Shown: in pieces, positions 17,691 through 26,556 of the stretch
How positions within the stretch are numbered: the first letter of the stretch is position 1
How the letters are laid out: every line of letters starts with the position of its first letter
Source: Stentor roeselii
Lineage: Eukaryota; Ciliophora; Heterotrichea; Heterotrichida; Stentoridae
DNA length: 48,061 nt
NCBI GenBank assembly: GCA_006503475.1
Contig: RSEH01000321.1
Location: 1-48,061 of the forward strand
Reading direction: 5' to 3'
Program-made: the position numbers and the translations under genes
Notes under the pieces: generated by a model
The model's database searches: none
Seen by the model: the letters and a program-made list of their open reading frames with translations, nothing else
What the model was told of the DNA's origin: nothing

Positions 17691-18494
17691 TTAAATCTCG
17701 TATGAGTCACGGTCTTGTTTGAAGACTTGGTCTGGAAAATGATGAGAAAACCATTGGACTGCTGATTTCAATGCATTGTTTTTATATCTTCTTCGGGTGT
17801 TGATTGACTTTCGCGTCAATGGGTCGACTGGATGAGGACTTTTTTCCAGGTCTATTAAAAGTTTCGCTTCGTAAGTGTTTCCACTTTCTAAGGTCTCTGG
17901 GTCGTCGAAGACCTCCTGAATAAAATTTACAAGGGTTAATGGGCAGGTTAAAGAAGGCAAGTTGAATTCTTTTGGCTCTAGAAAAGATTTTAAGGACTGA
18001 TGCTTGTCTGGGGGAAGATGAATTGAATAGTAAGATAAAAGAGATTTTTTCTTCTCGTTTTTTTGTACTTGTGAAAAAATGTTTTGGATTTTTGTTGAGA
18101 GTAATGAAAGTTGGTGCTTTGAATCTGGGGATAATTTGGAGTCTGTTGACTTGTTGCATAGCTTTAGGGATATGTTGAAGTAAAGACTGTCACCTTCTAA
18201 GGCTAGACATGCTGATGAACGGATTTGGTAGACGAGAGCTTTGAAGTTGTGAGGGTCTAGCTCGGATGCTGTTGAGGCACTTTTGTAGCTTTCTTTATAA
18301 TTTTTTAGTCTATAGTAGCAATTTGCTAAATTTGAATGATAAATTGAGACATTCTTGTTGATCTTTATCGCACTTTTATATTGTTCCGCTGCTTGCTGAT
18401 AATTGCCCTTACTAAAGAACTCATTTCCTCTGGTTTTGTATTCTTCACTGCTGACCCTGACTTCATGTTTATCTTTTCCTAAACACTGTCCCAT
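17691..18494 (-). CDS. CHIP/STUB1-like TPR plus U-box ubiquitin ligase, predicted N-myristoylated
   Basis: The 267-aa protein begins MGQCLGKDKHE, a good N-myristoylation signal with an adjacent palmitoylatable Cys4. TPR repeats occupy about 18-105 (YKTRGNEFFSKGNYQQAAEQ, YHSNLANCYYRL, basic and Asn residues of a chaperone carboxylate clamp). A helical hairpin follows, then a C-terminal U-box (about 187-262; FDDPETLESGNTYEAKLLID, DPLTRKSIN). Domain order matches CHIP, which ubiquitinates Hsp70/Hsp90 clients. Membrane anchoring by lipid is an addition compared with animal CHIP and is inferred from the N-terminus only. Start context TATAAATG. Confidence 0.85.
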   Translation of the reverse strand: MGQCLGKDKHEVRVSSEEYKTRGNEFFSKGNYQQAAEQYKSAIKINKNVSIYHSNLANCYYRLKNYKESYKSASTASELDPHNFKALVYQIRSSACLALEGDSLYFNISLKLCNKSTDSKLSPDSKHQLSLLSTKIQNIFSQVQKNEKKKSLLSYYSIHLPPDKHQSLKSFLEPKEFNLPSLTCPLTLVNFIQEVFDDPETLESGNTYEAKLLIDLEKSPHPVDPLTRKSINTRRRYKNNALKSAVQWFSHHFPDQVFKQDRDSYEI

Positions 18495-18682
18495 TTATAA
18501 ATTACTGAAAAGATCTATTCCCTAAATTGAATAGACCTCAAATCCTTACCATCATTCTTCCTAAGATGTGAATAAACTTATTTTTATTTTATTTAGTGTC
18601 CTCAACTATCCAGGACAATCCATTCACAGAAAACCACTGAAAACATCATGAATAATAAAACAAATCATAAATAATAAAACAA

Positions 18683-19729
18683 ATGGACCGAAGTTGGAAC
18701 GACTACCCAGTCCACTTAAAATACCTTCTATCCGACTTAGAAACCTCCACCAGCCCAGTGAAAGTCCTATCAAAGTACATCTCAACATTACCAGAAGACC
18801 CAGTTTTAACCGAAATTTTCAAATCCCTAGGTTACTCTGACCAGACCGACTGTTTTACCAGAGAACCTTCACACTTAGAATCCATTCAAGCCCTTCGAAG
18901 TTACCTGGAATCCGAAGACCCTTTCTTTCCTGTTCCATCAGAATGGGACGTGACTCGAGGTATAAAGGAAGAGTATCTAAAAACGTATTATGAATCAAAA
19001 ATCCAGGACCTTTCCGATGCTTTTGACTTGGGTTTAACTGCTTTTGACTCTGAAGACTCTCTTAATGCTTTGTGGACAACGCCAGTCAAAGCAGTCACTG
19101 AAAGCATCAGTACTGAAGAGTCCACGCCGAGGCATTGCCGAGGCCTTAAGTTTTTAACAAGTAAAGTAAAAAGTATCATTTACTCCAAAGGGTTTTTTTC
19201 GTATAAAGAAGTCGCAGATGAACTGGTGAAAGAACTCGAAATCACTGAAGGCCTTGAAAAAGTGAAAGAAGAAAAAAATATCCTTCGTCGAGTCTACGAC
19301 GCTTTAAATGTACTGATCGCTTCAGAAGTGGTAGTAAAAAAAGGTAAAAAATACGTCTGGCAGTGCTCAACACCTGACCAAAACTCTGCAAAAAGACATC
19401 AAATCACAATCACAAAGGCAAAAATCGATGAAAAGAAAAAAGTGCTTCAAGACCTGGTCACCCGATTTGAATCTGTAAGTCAGTTACTTCTAAGAAATAA
19501 AAAAAAAGCCTCATGCGAACTTATCCGTTTTCCTTTCATAATTATTTGCACAGAAGACCACCCAGAAAACACGGTGAAGATGGAGTCGAACCCTTCGCAT
19601 ACTGAGATTGTGATGAAGTTTAAAAAAGAAATTCAAATGTTTGGTGATGTGGAAGTACTTCAAAAATTAGAACTTCAGGAGGCCTTTGAGAGTGTTCCTG
19701 GTGAAATTCAGAGTCTTTTAAAGAAATAA
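18683..19729 (+). CDS. Transcription factor DP (E2F dimerisation partner)
   Basis: The 348-aa protein has the DP winged-helix domain at about 150-232: GLKFLTSKVKSIIYSKGFFS, then SYKEVADELVKEL and the DEF-box-like RRVYDALNVLIASEVVVKKG. The RRVYDALNVL segment both contacts the GC-rich E2F site and distinguishes E2F/DP proteins. A dimerisation coiled coil and a beta-rich marked-box-like region follow (about 245-340). With E2F it regulates S-phase genes. The N-terminal 145 acidic residues are not recognised. Its stop codon is one base from the stop of the convergent PKG gene. Confidence 0.9.
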   Translation: MDRSWNDYPVHLKYLLSDLETSTSPVKVLSKYISTLPEDPVLTEIFKSLGYSDQTDCFTREPSHLESIQALRSYLESEDPFFPVPSEWDVTRGIKEEYLKTYYESKIQDLSDAFDLGLTAFDSEDSLNALWTTPVKAVTESISTEESTPRHCRGLKFLTSKVKSIIYSKGFFSYKEVADELVKELEITEGLEKVKEEKNILRRVYDALNVLIASEVVVKKGKKYVWQCSTPDQNSAKRHQITITKAKIDEKKKVLQDLVTRFESVSQLLLRNKKKASCELIRFPFIIICTEDHPENTVKMESNPSHTEIVMKFKKEIQMFGDVEVLQKLELQEAFESVPGEIQSLLKK

Positions 19730-19730
19730 G

Positions 19731-22367
19731 TTAAAACTCCCAGTCCCAATTTTCGGATAGTTTTGATTTCCGGTTTCTGATTAATGGGTCGTCGGATTTT
19801 TCTTCAAGGCGGATCTGATCGGATAGGTCTTTGTTTTCTTCACGGGCTTTGAGGATTTCTTGGCTTAGGTCTTGCATTTTCGGCTTGAAAGGCGGGTCCA
19901 TCTGGCGACTAACAAGAAGGTCCCAATCAAAATTATCAAACCATTCATGTAGTTTCATAGAATTAACCACTCCAAGTCGACTTTCAGGGTTTTTTCTCAG
20001 TAACTGAGTAATAATCGACTTACTCGGTAAATTTTCCCTGACATACCCAGGGAAGTTAAGATTTTCTTCAACAACTCTTCTATAAATTTTATAAGGATCT
20101 TCTTCATCATCACCAAAAGGAAGCTTTCCACAAACAAACTCAAACAAAAGTACTCCAGCACTCCAATAGTCAATAGCAAATCCATATCCCCTTCCAAGTA
20201 TCACTTCAGGTGCCGTGTAATGAGGAGTCCCAACAACAGTATAAGTCCTTCCCTGCACAATTTTCGCAATTCCAAAGTCAATCAACTTAGGATACCCTTC
20301 CTCATCAACCATGATATTTTCAGGTTTCAAGTCTCTATAAATAATTTCTCGTTCATGAAGATGTTCAAGCATCAACGCAAGACACCCCGTGTAAAACCGA
20401 GCAGCTTCTTCTTGCAACAGATTCAAATGTCTTAAAACATCGAAAAGGTCCAAGCCTTGCACGAATTCAGTTAAAAAGTAAATTCTTTTCGAATCTTTAA
20501 AAGTTTTCACCAGCTTTAAAATAAGTTGATGATCTAACTGAAGAAGAATTTTTCTCTCAAGGATTAAATTTTCATGGATTTCAAAACGAGAGATTTTTTT
20601 ACGAGAAACTGTTTTTAATGCGTAAAGCTTTGACCGGTTTTTCTCGCTTACGAGAAAAACATTGCCGAACATTCCTTTTCCGAGTAGTTTCACGATGACC
20701 AGGTTGGAAAGGGCGACGTTGTAGTCTTGAAGTTCGATGCGTTTTATGATGTGTTGACGCATTGGCTCGTCGATTATTTGATGGAACTCGGATTGTTTCA
20801 GTGTCCAGCAAACAACTTTCCCTGTTGCCATCACAGTCGCTGTTCGATTTTCGTTGAAAAGAACGCTTCTTTCACCGAAGTAGTCGAGTTTTGTAATGTT
20901 TCTTATGGTGTTTCCGTCGATTATTACGTCGACTTTACCGGATTTCACGATGTAGAATGTGTCGCCTGGAGTGTCTTGTTGAACGATCACCTCGGAATCG
21001 GAGAACTCTTCTAGATGGAGCTTTAGGATTAGTTGTTTTAGTTTCTCTGAGGATAGACCTCGCAGGATTTGAACGTTTTTTAATACGTTTAAAGCCTCGT
21101 TGTTGGCTGTTGCCTGTTCAAGTACACCTCCTATACACAGTTCAATATTCTCTCTAGTAATAACCCCAATATCACAATCTTCTTCACAAACAACATGATC
21201 TTGATAAACCTCTAAACTCATTTCCTTCATCTCCCTATCCCCAACACAATCAAAAACCCCTGCAATTTCGTCAAATCCAGGAATTCTAACTTTTCCCTTA
21301 AGTACAAACCCAAGTTTATCCCCTTTTTTACTTCCTCTACTGAACAAAACAGCTCCTTTTTTATAATTCCTGACCTCCAAACGACCCGAAACATTTTTTA
21401 GCTGTTCAGGGCTAAGACTAGCCAAAGCTTCACTTTTTTCAATTGCGATTCTTTTCGAGTTCTCATAAATGATCTGCTGCAAGTTGGACCCAAGGGCGTC
21501 AGTGAGTTTTTCTCTTTTAATTGAAATACATTTGGCTTCAGAGACAGCGATGACACTTGCAGTGCGAACTGAATTATAAAGCAAGGCCTGGTCTCCAAAG
21601 AAGTCGCCTCTGTTCATTTTTCTCAGTTCTTTTCCTCCTTTTTCACAGAGGACAGTCCCTTCCTTAATAATAAAAAAGGCATCACCTTCATCTCCTTCAT
21701 TAACAATCCGTTCCCCAGGGGCATACTTGATGACATACATCGATGACAGAAGACTTTCCTTCTGAAAACTCGTCAAAACTCTAAAAATCGGAACTGATTC
21801 AATAAACTTCTTATTTTCTTCGTAGTTCTGCGCGTTTACTGACTCGATCGCTTCACGGAAAGTCATTCGGTCCAGTCCCCACATGGTAGTTCTTTCCAGA
21901 GTAATGACTGTTTCAAGTCGCACTGAGTCATGCATAAGCGCTTTTTCTCCAAAGCTTTTCCCTCTGTCTAATATTTTCGTCCTATGAGAGTTTTTCACTA
22001 GTTCCACCTCGCCTGAAGAAATGATGAAAAAGTTTATACCCGGCTGGCCTTGCTCGTAGATTACTTCGTGGGGCGATAATGTGTAATACTTCATCTTTTG
22101 AACTACTGAGTCAAGGTCTTCTTCTATGTGACGGTCTGTCCGAGGACTTTGAAGTTCACTGCTTGAGGATAGTGAAAAAAAAATTTTGTCTTTTAGAGTT
22201 GATTTTATTAAGCTGGTGTCTTTTGAGGACTTTGGCTTGTTTACTATTATTGCGTTTGTAGCTTCGAATACTCCGGTGTTCATTCGACGGACTGTGTGGA
22301 TTGGAGCTCGCTTTTTGGAACTGTTTCTGGTGTTGGCTATTGTTTTATTTTCTTCTTTATTTTCCAT
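19731..22367 (-). CDS. cGMP-dependent protein kinase with four cyclic-nucleotide-binding domains
   Basis: The 878-aa protein has four CNB modules (about 85-185, 190-300, 310-420 and 430-545) and an AGC kinase (about 555-815). CNB-A, B and D have phosphate-binding cassettes (FGEKALMHDSVRLETV, FGDQALLYNSVRTASV, FGERSVLFNENRTATV), while CNB-C lacks one. Three functional plus one degenerate CNB is the apicomplexan/ciliate PKG plan; mammalian PKG has two. The kinase is complete: GKGMFGNV, YALK, YRDLKPEN, IDFGIAK, GTPHYTAPEV. Alveolate PKGs act in ciliary beat, secretion and Ca2+ signalling. No N-terminal acylation site is evident (starts MENKEE). Confidence 0.93.
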   Translation of the reverse strand: MENKEENKTIANTRNSSKKRAPIHTVRRMNTGVFEATNAIIVNKPKSSKDTSLIKSTLKDKIFFSLSSSSELQSPRTDRHIEEDLDSVVQKMKYYTLSPHEVIYEQGQPGINFFIISSGEVELVKNSHRTKILDRGKSFGEKALMHDSVRLETVITLERTTMWGLDRMTFREAIESVNAQNYEENKKFIESVPIFRVLTSFQKESLLSSMYVIKYAPGERIVNEGDEGDAFFIIKEGTVLCEKGGKELRKMNRGDFFGDQALLYNSVRTASVIAVSEAKCISIKREKLTDALGSNLQQIIYENSKRIAIEKSEALASLSPEQLKNVSGRLEVRNYKKGAVLFSRGSKKGDKLGFVLKGKVRIPGFDEIAGVFDCVGDREMKEMSLEVYQDHVVCEEDCDIGVITRENIELCIGGVLEQATANNEALNVLKNVQILRGLSSEKLKQLILKLHLEEFSDSEVIVQQDTPGDTFYIVKSGKVDVIIDGNTIRNITKLDYFGERSVLFNENRTATVMATGKVVCWTLKQSEFHQIIDEPMRQHIIKRIELQDYNVALSNLVIVKLLGKGMFGNVFLVSEKNRSKLYALKTVSRKKISRFEIHENLILERKILLQLDHQLILKLVKTFKDSKRIYFLTEFVQGLDLFDVLRHLNLLQEEAARFYTGCLALMLEHLHEREIIYRDLKPENIMVDEEGYPKLIDFGIAKIVQGRTYTVVGTPHYTAPEVILGRGYGFAIDYWSAGVLLFEFVCGKLPFGDDEEDPYKIYRRVVEENLNFPGYVRENLPSKSIITQLLRKNPESRLGVVNSMKLHEWFDNFDWDLLVSRQMDPPFKPKMQDLSQEILKAREENKDLSDQIRLEEKSDDPLIRNRKSKLSENWDWEF

Positions 22368-23031
22368 TTGTATTGGGTTTTTTGTGAGGATTGAATGTCT
22401 AATAGCAATTAATATTAATCTAGCTTTTTATAGCTATTCAAATGGTAAGATATTCTTAGAACACATTAAAAGTGTTTAATAATATAATTAAATCATTTTG
22501 AATGATAAATTTGTGCTTAAACTCTTGAAACTTTCAGAATTTAAAATTTCATTTTAATAAAATAATCTTTATAATCTGAATCACTGATTACATTTTCAAA
22601 CGAATATATAAAAGGCATTAACTTTTCCCGGTTTATTCTTCAAATTAAAATTTTAAATGAAACTTTATTACACCCAAAATTAGCTAAAATAAAAATATAT
22701 CCTTCTTAACTATCGAAAAACCATTCTAAACATATTCCTTGATAATCCAAAAGTCTTTAATTCTCAAATTTCGCCAAATCTTTTTATAAATTTCAAATTA
22801 TTCGTAATTTCTCATATTTAATGCTTGAAATCGCTTGGAAACATATTACTTCAACTTTAGTCTCTCAAGTTATTTTCACCACGCAACAAACTAAACAATC
22901 CCATCAACCACCTAACAATCTCTCTTCAAAAATAATCAAAAACTCAATAAACCCAATTGAAACCTCTTTCAAAACAATGAAAACATCTCCAAATCCTAAA
23001 CTTATCCAAACTAATCTCTTACAATCATCCT
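22368..23031. other. Intergenic, no convincing gene
   Basis: The 664 bp between the PKG start and the 3' end of the TTC1-like gene are very AT-rich. One 76-codon frame (22821-23051, plus) is low-complexity (Ser/Thr/Asn/Gln/Lys/Pro) and overlaps the end of the TTC1-like gene; I do not accept it. The PKG promoter must lie near 22368-22600. Confidence 0.5.
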
Positions 23032-23526
23032 TTATTTATTCTGGAAATTAATACTGTACCCTCCTCCCTCATTCTGCTGAACTTTGAAGTTATCCAAACT
23101 AAGTCCAAATTTTCCAAGTACAGTATTCCCCAAGTCTTTCAACTTTCCCAGCATCTCAGTTTTTTCCTTCTCAAACTCTTTAGCAGCAGCATCCTCGACT
23201 TGTTTCTTCAAATCCTCAGGAACAGGTCCCTTCTCAATTTCTTCCTTAGCATCTTTGACTCTTCCCATAAGCATCAAGACCCTGACCTTCCTTTCCCTGA
23301 CCTTCGCATAATCCACATTAACCTCCAAAGCTTTTTCACAGAATTCTAGACTTTTCTCGAACTCCTCCAAGTTAAAAAAGCAAAGACTAATATTTCCAAA
23401 GCAAATCGCTTTCAACTCCTGCTCAGCAGTCTCAGCCGCTTGCAAGTAAAGTTCAACAGCGGCTTCCAAATCCCCATTTCTAAACAACGAGTTAGCTTTT
23501 TCTTTGAGTTCTGCAGGACTTTCCAT
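23032..23526 (-). CDS. TTC1-like small TPR protein
   Basis: The 164-aa protein has about three TPR units (residues 4-105: LKEKANSLFRNGDLEAAVEL, FGNISLCFFNLEEFEKSLEF, VRERKVRVLMLMGRVKDAKE). The C-terminal signature resembles TTC1: LGKLKDLGNTVLGKFGLSLD and GGGYSINFQNK. TTC1 is an Hsp90/Ras-linked adaptor. The protein is shorter than animal TTC1 because it lacks the acidic N-terminal extension. Its start (GGATAAATG) and the start of the divergent CTD-phosphatase gene are 21 bp apart. Confidence 0.85.
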   Translation of the reverse strand: MESPAELKEKANSLFRNGDLEAAVELYLQAAETAEQELKAICFGNISLCFFNLEEFEKSLEFCEKALEVNVDYAKVRERKVRVLMLMGRVKDAKEEIEKGPVPEDLKKQVEDAAAKEFEKEKTEMLGKLKDLGNTVLGKFGLSLDNFKVQQNEGGGYSINFQNK

Positions 23527-23547
23527 TTATCCAAAAGCCACTAATAA

Positions 23548-24949
23548 ATGAAACCAAGTCAGAAGAGTTTAAAGAAAACGTTGCCAACATTGAAAAGGTC
23601 TTCAACTCCTTGCATCACAAAGAGAAAATTGCTTCTTTCGAAAAGTAAAGCGGTTAAAAGCAAGAAAGTCAATACTGAGCCTTTGCCCAGTCCTAACAGT
23701 TCCTTCAATGACGACTGTAAAAAAGCCTCAGTCAGGTCGACTCAGAGGAATTTCTCGCCTTTTTCTCAGGTAAAGCTTAATTTTTACTTGAAACTTGAGA
23801 GAAGACTTTGGGCAATGGTCCAGGCTGTGAATGAACCAAGTTCTTTTCAGAAGAGTAGAGAAGAGTTCTGGGAACTTGTCAAGAAAAATAAGGTCTGGGA
23901 AATTGAGGAGTGTTTTAAGGATTTGAAAAATAGAAAGGCTGTTAGAAAAGCACTTATTGTTGAAATGTGTGGAGTCATGCTTGCTACTGACCTTTATCGT
24001 GCGAATGACGCGGTGAATAACTTGAAGAATTTGTCACTTTTTATTCATCAGAACTACATCGAGGTGCTATTCGCTGTGAATTCAACAGTAAAACTGCCAG
24101 TCAACCCTTCAAGTAAACAACTGAAAACAATCATCCAAACACGTCGAATGACGACAATAGCAGACAAACATATTTCCCTTTCCCAAAACACAGAAATCCT
24201 CTCAGGTCTATTAAAAGACATTTGCAAGCATTTCCGTCAATACTCAAAACAATCCGCCTTGTCATCCTCGATCTTTTCCATTTTGAAAAGTTTAAACAAA
24301 GTAACTTACTCAACAGTGCGAGAAGTGATTTCCCAAGCTTTAACCTTAAGCGAGCCAATCTTAATTCCTCCAGAAGAACCTTTTTTGCCTTCTGTGTCTT
24401 CTGAGACTTTCACATTAGTTTTGGACTTAGATGAGACTTTAGTTCATTTCGTGCAGAATAAAGATGAAGGAGCTGTTTACATCCGCCCTGGATGTGACGA
24501 GTTCTTGAAAGACGTCAGTCAATGGTTTGAAGTCGTTGTTTTCACTGCTGGCCTTCAGGATGTAATTCACAAACAGGTATGCGGATTGGGTGTTAGACCA
24601 ACTTGACACTAACAGGTTTATTAAACATCGACTTTATAGACAGCATAGTATGCAGAAAGGGAACTTTTTTATTAAGGATTTGAGTAAATTGGGAAGGGAT
24701 CTTGCGAAAGTTATTATTGTTGATAATATTGCGGAGAACTTTCAGTTGCAGCCTAATAACGGAATTTTTATTAAAAGCTGGTTTGATGATCCCAGTGATA
24801 CTGCGCTTATGGAATTGGCTCCGATTTTAATTCAGATTGCTAAGAAAGGAGTTGATGATGTTAGGGTTGCTTTGAAGGAATTGAAGGAACAGATGATTAA
24901 GGAAATACTTAAAGGAAACCCTGCTCCTCACTTGAATTTAAATCTTTAA
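23548..24949 (+). CDS. FCP1/SCP-type (HAD) phosphatase; frame shift at intron junction
   Basis: The N-terminal 285 residues are basic then helical. The catalytic domain starts at about 290 with LVLDLDETLVHF (nucleophile Asp293, Asp295), then YIRPGCDEFLKDVSQWFEVV and FTAGLQD. The continuation YADWVLDQLD...HSMQKGNFFIKDLSKLGRDL...IIVDNIAENFQLQPNNGIFI is in another frame. Between them, 24562-24576 is a perfect 15-nt intron (GTAATTCACAAACAG), but removing it leaves one extra G (24577). Removing 16 nt (24562-24577) gives 461 aa with a perfect join. The enzyme would dephosphorylate Pol II CTD serines or a related target. Either splicing is atypical or the assembly has a 1-nt error. Confidence 0.85.
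24562..24576 (+). other. 15-nt intron with a one-base junction anomaly
   Basis: GTAATTCACAAACAG sits exactly where the conserved phosphatase alignment is interrupted (after GLQD). A 15-nt excision does not restore frame, because the downstream exon needs to start at T24578, not G24577. A 16-nt GT...GG excision, or a single inserted G in the sequence, explains it. Confidence 0.6.
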
Positions 24950-25293
24950 GTGTATAATACATTATGATTATTTTTTAAGAGGTGGAAGTAAGGGTGTTTT
25001 CTTATGTTTTTACTTATAACAAGATAAATATCATCAATGTGAAATAATCATATTCAATATTTTAATATCAAATTATTAAATTTAAGTAAATCTATTCCAT
25101 GAAAGCTATTGTTTCAAAAACCGTAATAAACCTTCTAAATTATCTTCAAACGAAATCTCTTTATCCTCATCTCTTGAAAACATTATAATTTCTTAAACAA
25201 ACAATACACAGTAAAATAAAATTAATAAGTGTTTCAATAAAATCAATAAATCAAAATTTAATCACTTTATCTAAATTAACTATCAAATGATCA
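24950..25293. other. Intergenic between convergent genes; nothing seen
   Basis: The 344 bp of AT-rich sequence between the phosphatase stop and the MUS81 stop have no frame or repeat of note. They should contain both polyadenylation sites. Confidence 0.5.
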
Positions 25294-26508
25294 CTATCTC
25301 CTCATCCCAAAGAAATCAAAGATACAACTTTCCAAAGCATTTCCAATTCCACACCAAGCCAAATTCTGCCTAACAAGCGCTTTATCCTCCTGATACGCCT
25401 TCAAAAAATCAATCATCGTCGGATAAAGCGAAACAAAAAAATTCAATTTTTTCGAGGTAATTCCAGGAAACTCTAAAATTTGCCGATAAAAAATCTGTCC
25501 AACATTTTCATCCAAATTTTCCTTTTTCAGAAACTCATCAAAACTTCTAAGTTTCTCCACCTGTTGACAATTTTTAACAGTGAGTACAAAAAACTCATAA
25601 AACTGTTTAAAAAAATCGATCATCCTAGTTTGATTCAAGACAAGAACAACTTTAACTGAAAATCTGAGACAAACTTGTGAAATTATTTTAAAATTCGACT
25701 TGCCTTCAACAAGTAAAATTTTTGATTGAAAGTTGGAATTTTTAAGTCTTCTGATCTGGTCTTGAAGATGATTAGAAAAATTACTTGAATTTAAGTCACT
25801 CGCTGATTTACGTTCAACGATCAAATCAAAAACAAAACATTTTTCTCCCTTTTCAACTACAAATAAAAAGTCTCCTAAAGGCAAAGTCTTAACAACAACA
25901 GGAATTCCTGCTTTTTCTAATAAAGAAACCAGTTCATTTCCCCTGGTTTCTCTCTGATCAACGAAAAGTTTTACTTTCATTTCAACCTCTTCAGGAACTG
26001 TTGAAATCGATTCTTTTTTCAAGTTCTTATAAAAAACCCCACTTTTTCGAAAGATTTTATGTAAAGATCCTAAACTTGAAGGACCCAAGCCTTGCAAGTC
26101 AAGTGCTTGTTCAGGGTGAATGACTGGCAGAGGGTATTTTTGAAGTGCTTTTATTGAAAGTTTGTAGATATGCGCCTGGTTTCGGTTCTGGCTCTGACCA
26201 GCGGCTGACCTCAAAGAAATAAGCCCGGCCATTAAGAACTGATTTGAAGGGTTGCAAGGTTTTACTGTTGCCATTGTGCGGTTCACGATTTTGACTGAGC
26301 AACTTTGAATTACTTTCAAAAGTCTTTCTTTTCTGTTGATCATCATCTGGAAGGACTGGACCTGAGCCTCATGAACCGCGTTGTACTCAATGGGAAGAGA
26401 GGAGTCTTCATTGACGACATGAGAATTACAAGCGTAAACAATGAAGTCTTCTTTGAGACACTCGAAAGCTGCATGATTTTTGCAGTCACATCGGAAACAC
26501 TTCAACAT
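25294..26508 (-). CDS. MUS81: MUS81 structure-specific endonuclease, with an N-terminal cysteine-rich extension
   Basis: The 404-aa frame contains the MUS81 N-terminal helix-hairpin region (CNPSNQFLMAGLISLRSAAG, IKALQKYPLP) and the ERCC4/XPF nuclease core: FVDQRETRG with Asp184, LPLGDFLFVV with Asp213, and IVERKSASDL with Glu232, Arg233, Lys234 and Asp238. C-terminal helix-hairpin-helix sequence follows (FPGITSKKLNFFVSLYPTM). MUS81 with EME1 cuts branched DNA in crossover formation and fork repair. Residues 1-78 precede the conserved start (Met79, at 26274) and look like a B-box-type zinc finger (CFRCDCKNHAAFEC, YACNSH). If translation starts at 26274 the protein is 326 aa. I favour the long form because the 5' extension is protein-like. 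Confidence 0.88.
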   Translation of the reverse strand: MLKCFRCDCKNHAAFECLKEDFIVYACNSHVVNEDSSLPIEYNAVHEAQVQSFQMMINRKERLLKVIQSCSVKIVNRTMATVKPCNPSNQFLMAGLISLRSAAGQSQNRNQAHIYKLSIKALQKYPLPVIHPEQALDLQGLGPSSLGSLHKIFRKSGVFYKNLKKESISTVPEEVEMKVKLFVDQRETRGNELVSLLEKAGIPVVVKTLPLGDFLFVVEKGEKCFVFDLIVERKSASDLNSSNFSNHLQDQIRRLKNSNFQSKILLVEGKSNFKIISQVCLRFSVKVVLVLNQTRMIDFFKQFYEFFVLTVKNCQQVEKLRSFDEFLKKENLDENVGQIFYRQILEFPGITSKKLNFFVSLYPTMIDFLKAYQEDKALVRQNLAWCGIGNALESCIFDFFGMRR

Positions 26509-26556
26509 TACACCCCCCTGAATAACTTTAAAAAAATAGCTTATAAACAGTTTCTA

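Noticed and set aside
22821-23051. 76-codon plus-strand frame
   Set aside because: Low-complexity composition, overlaps the 3' end of the TTC1-like gene on the other strand, no domain.
26305-26556. Upstream in-frame extension of the F-BAR/TBC gene
   Set aside because: It opens at a non-ATG codon, overlaps the antisense cysteine-rich 5' end of MUS81, and the F-BAR domain begins naturally at the ATG at 26557.
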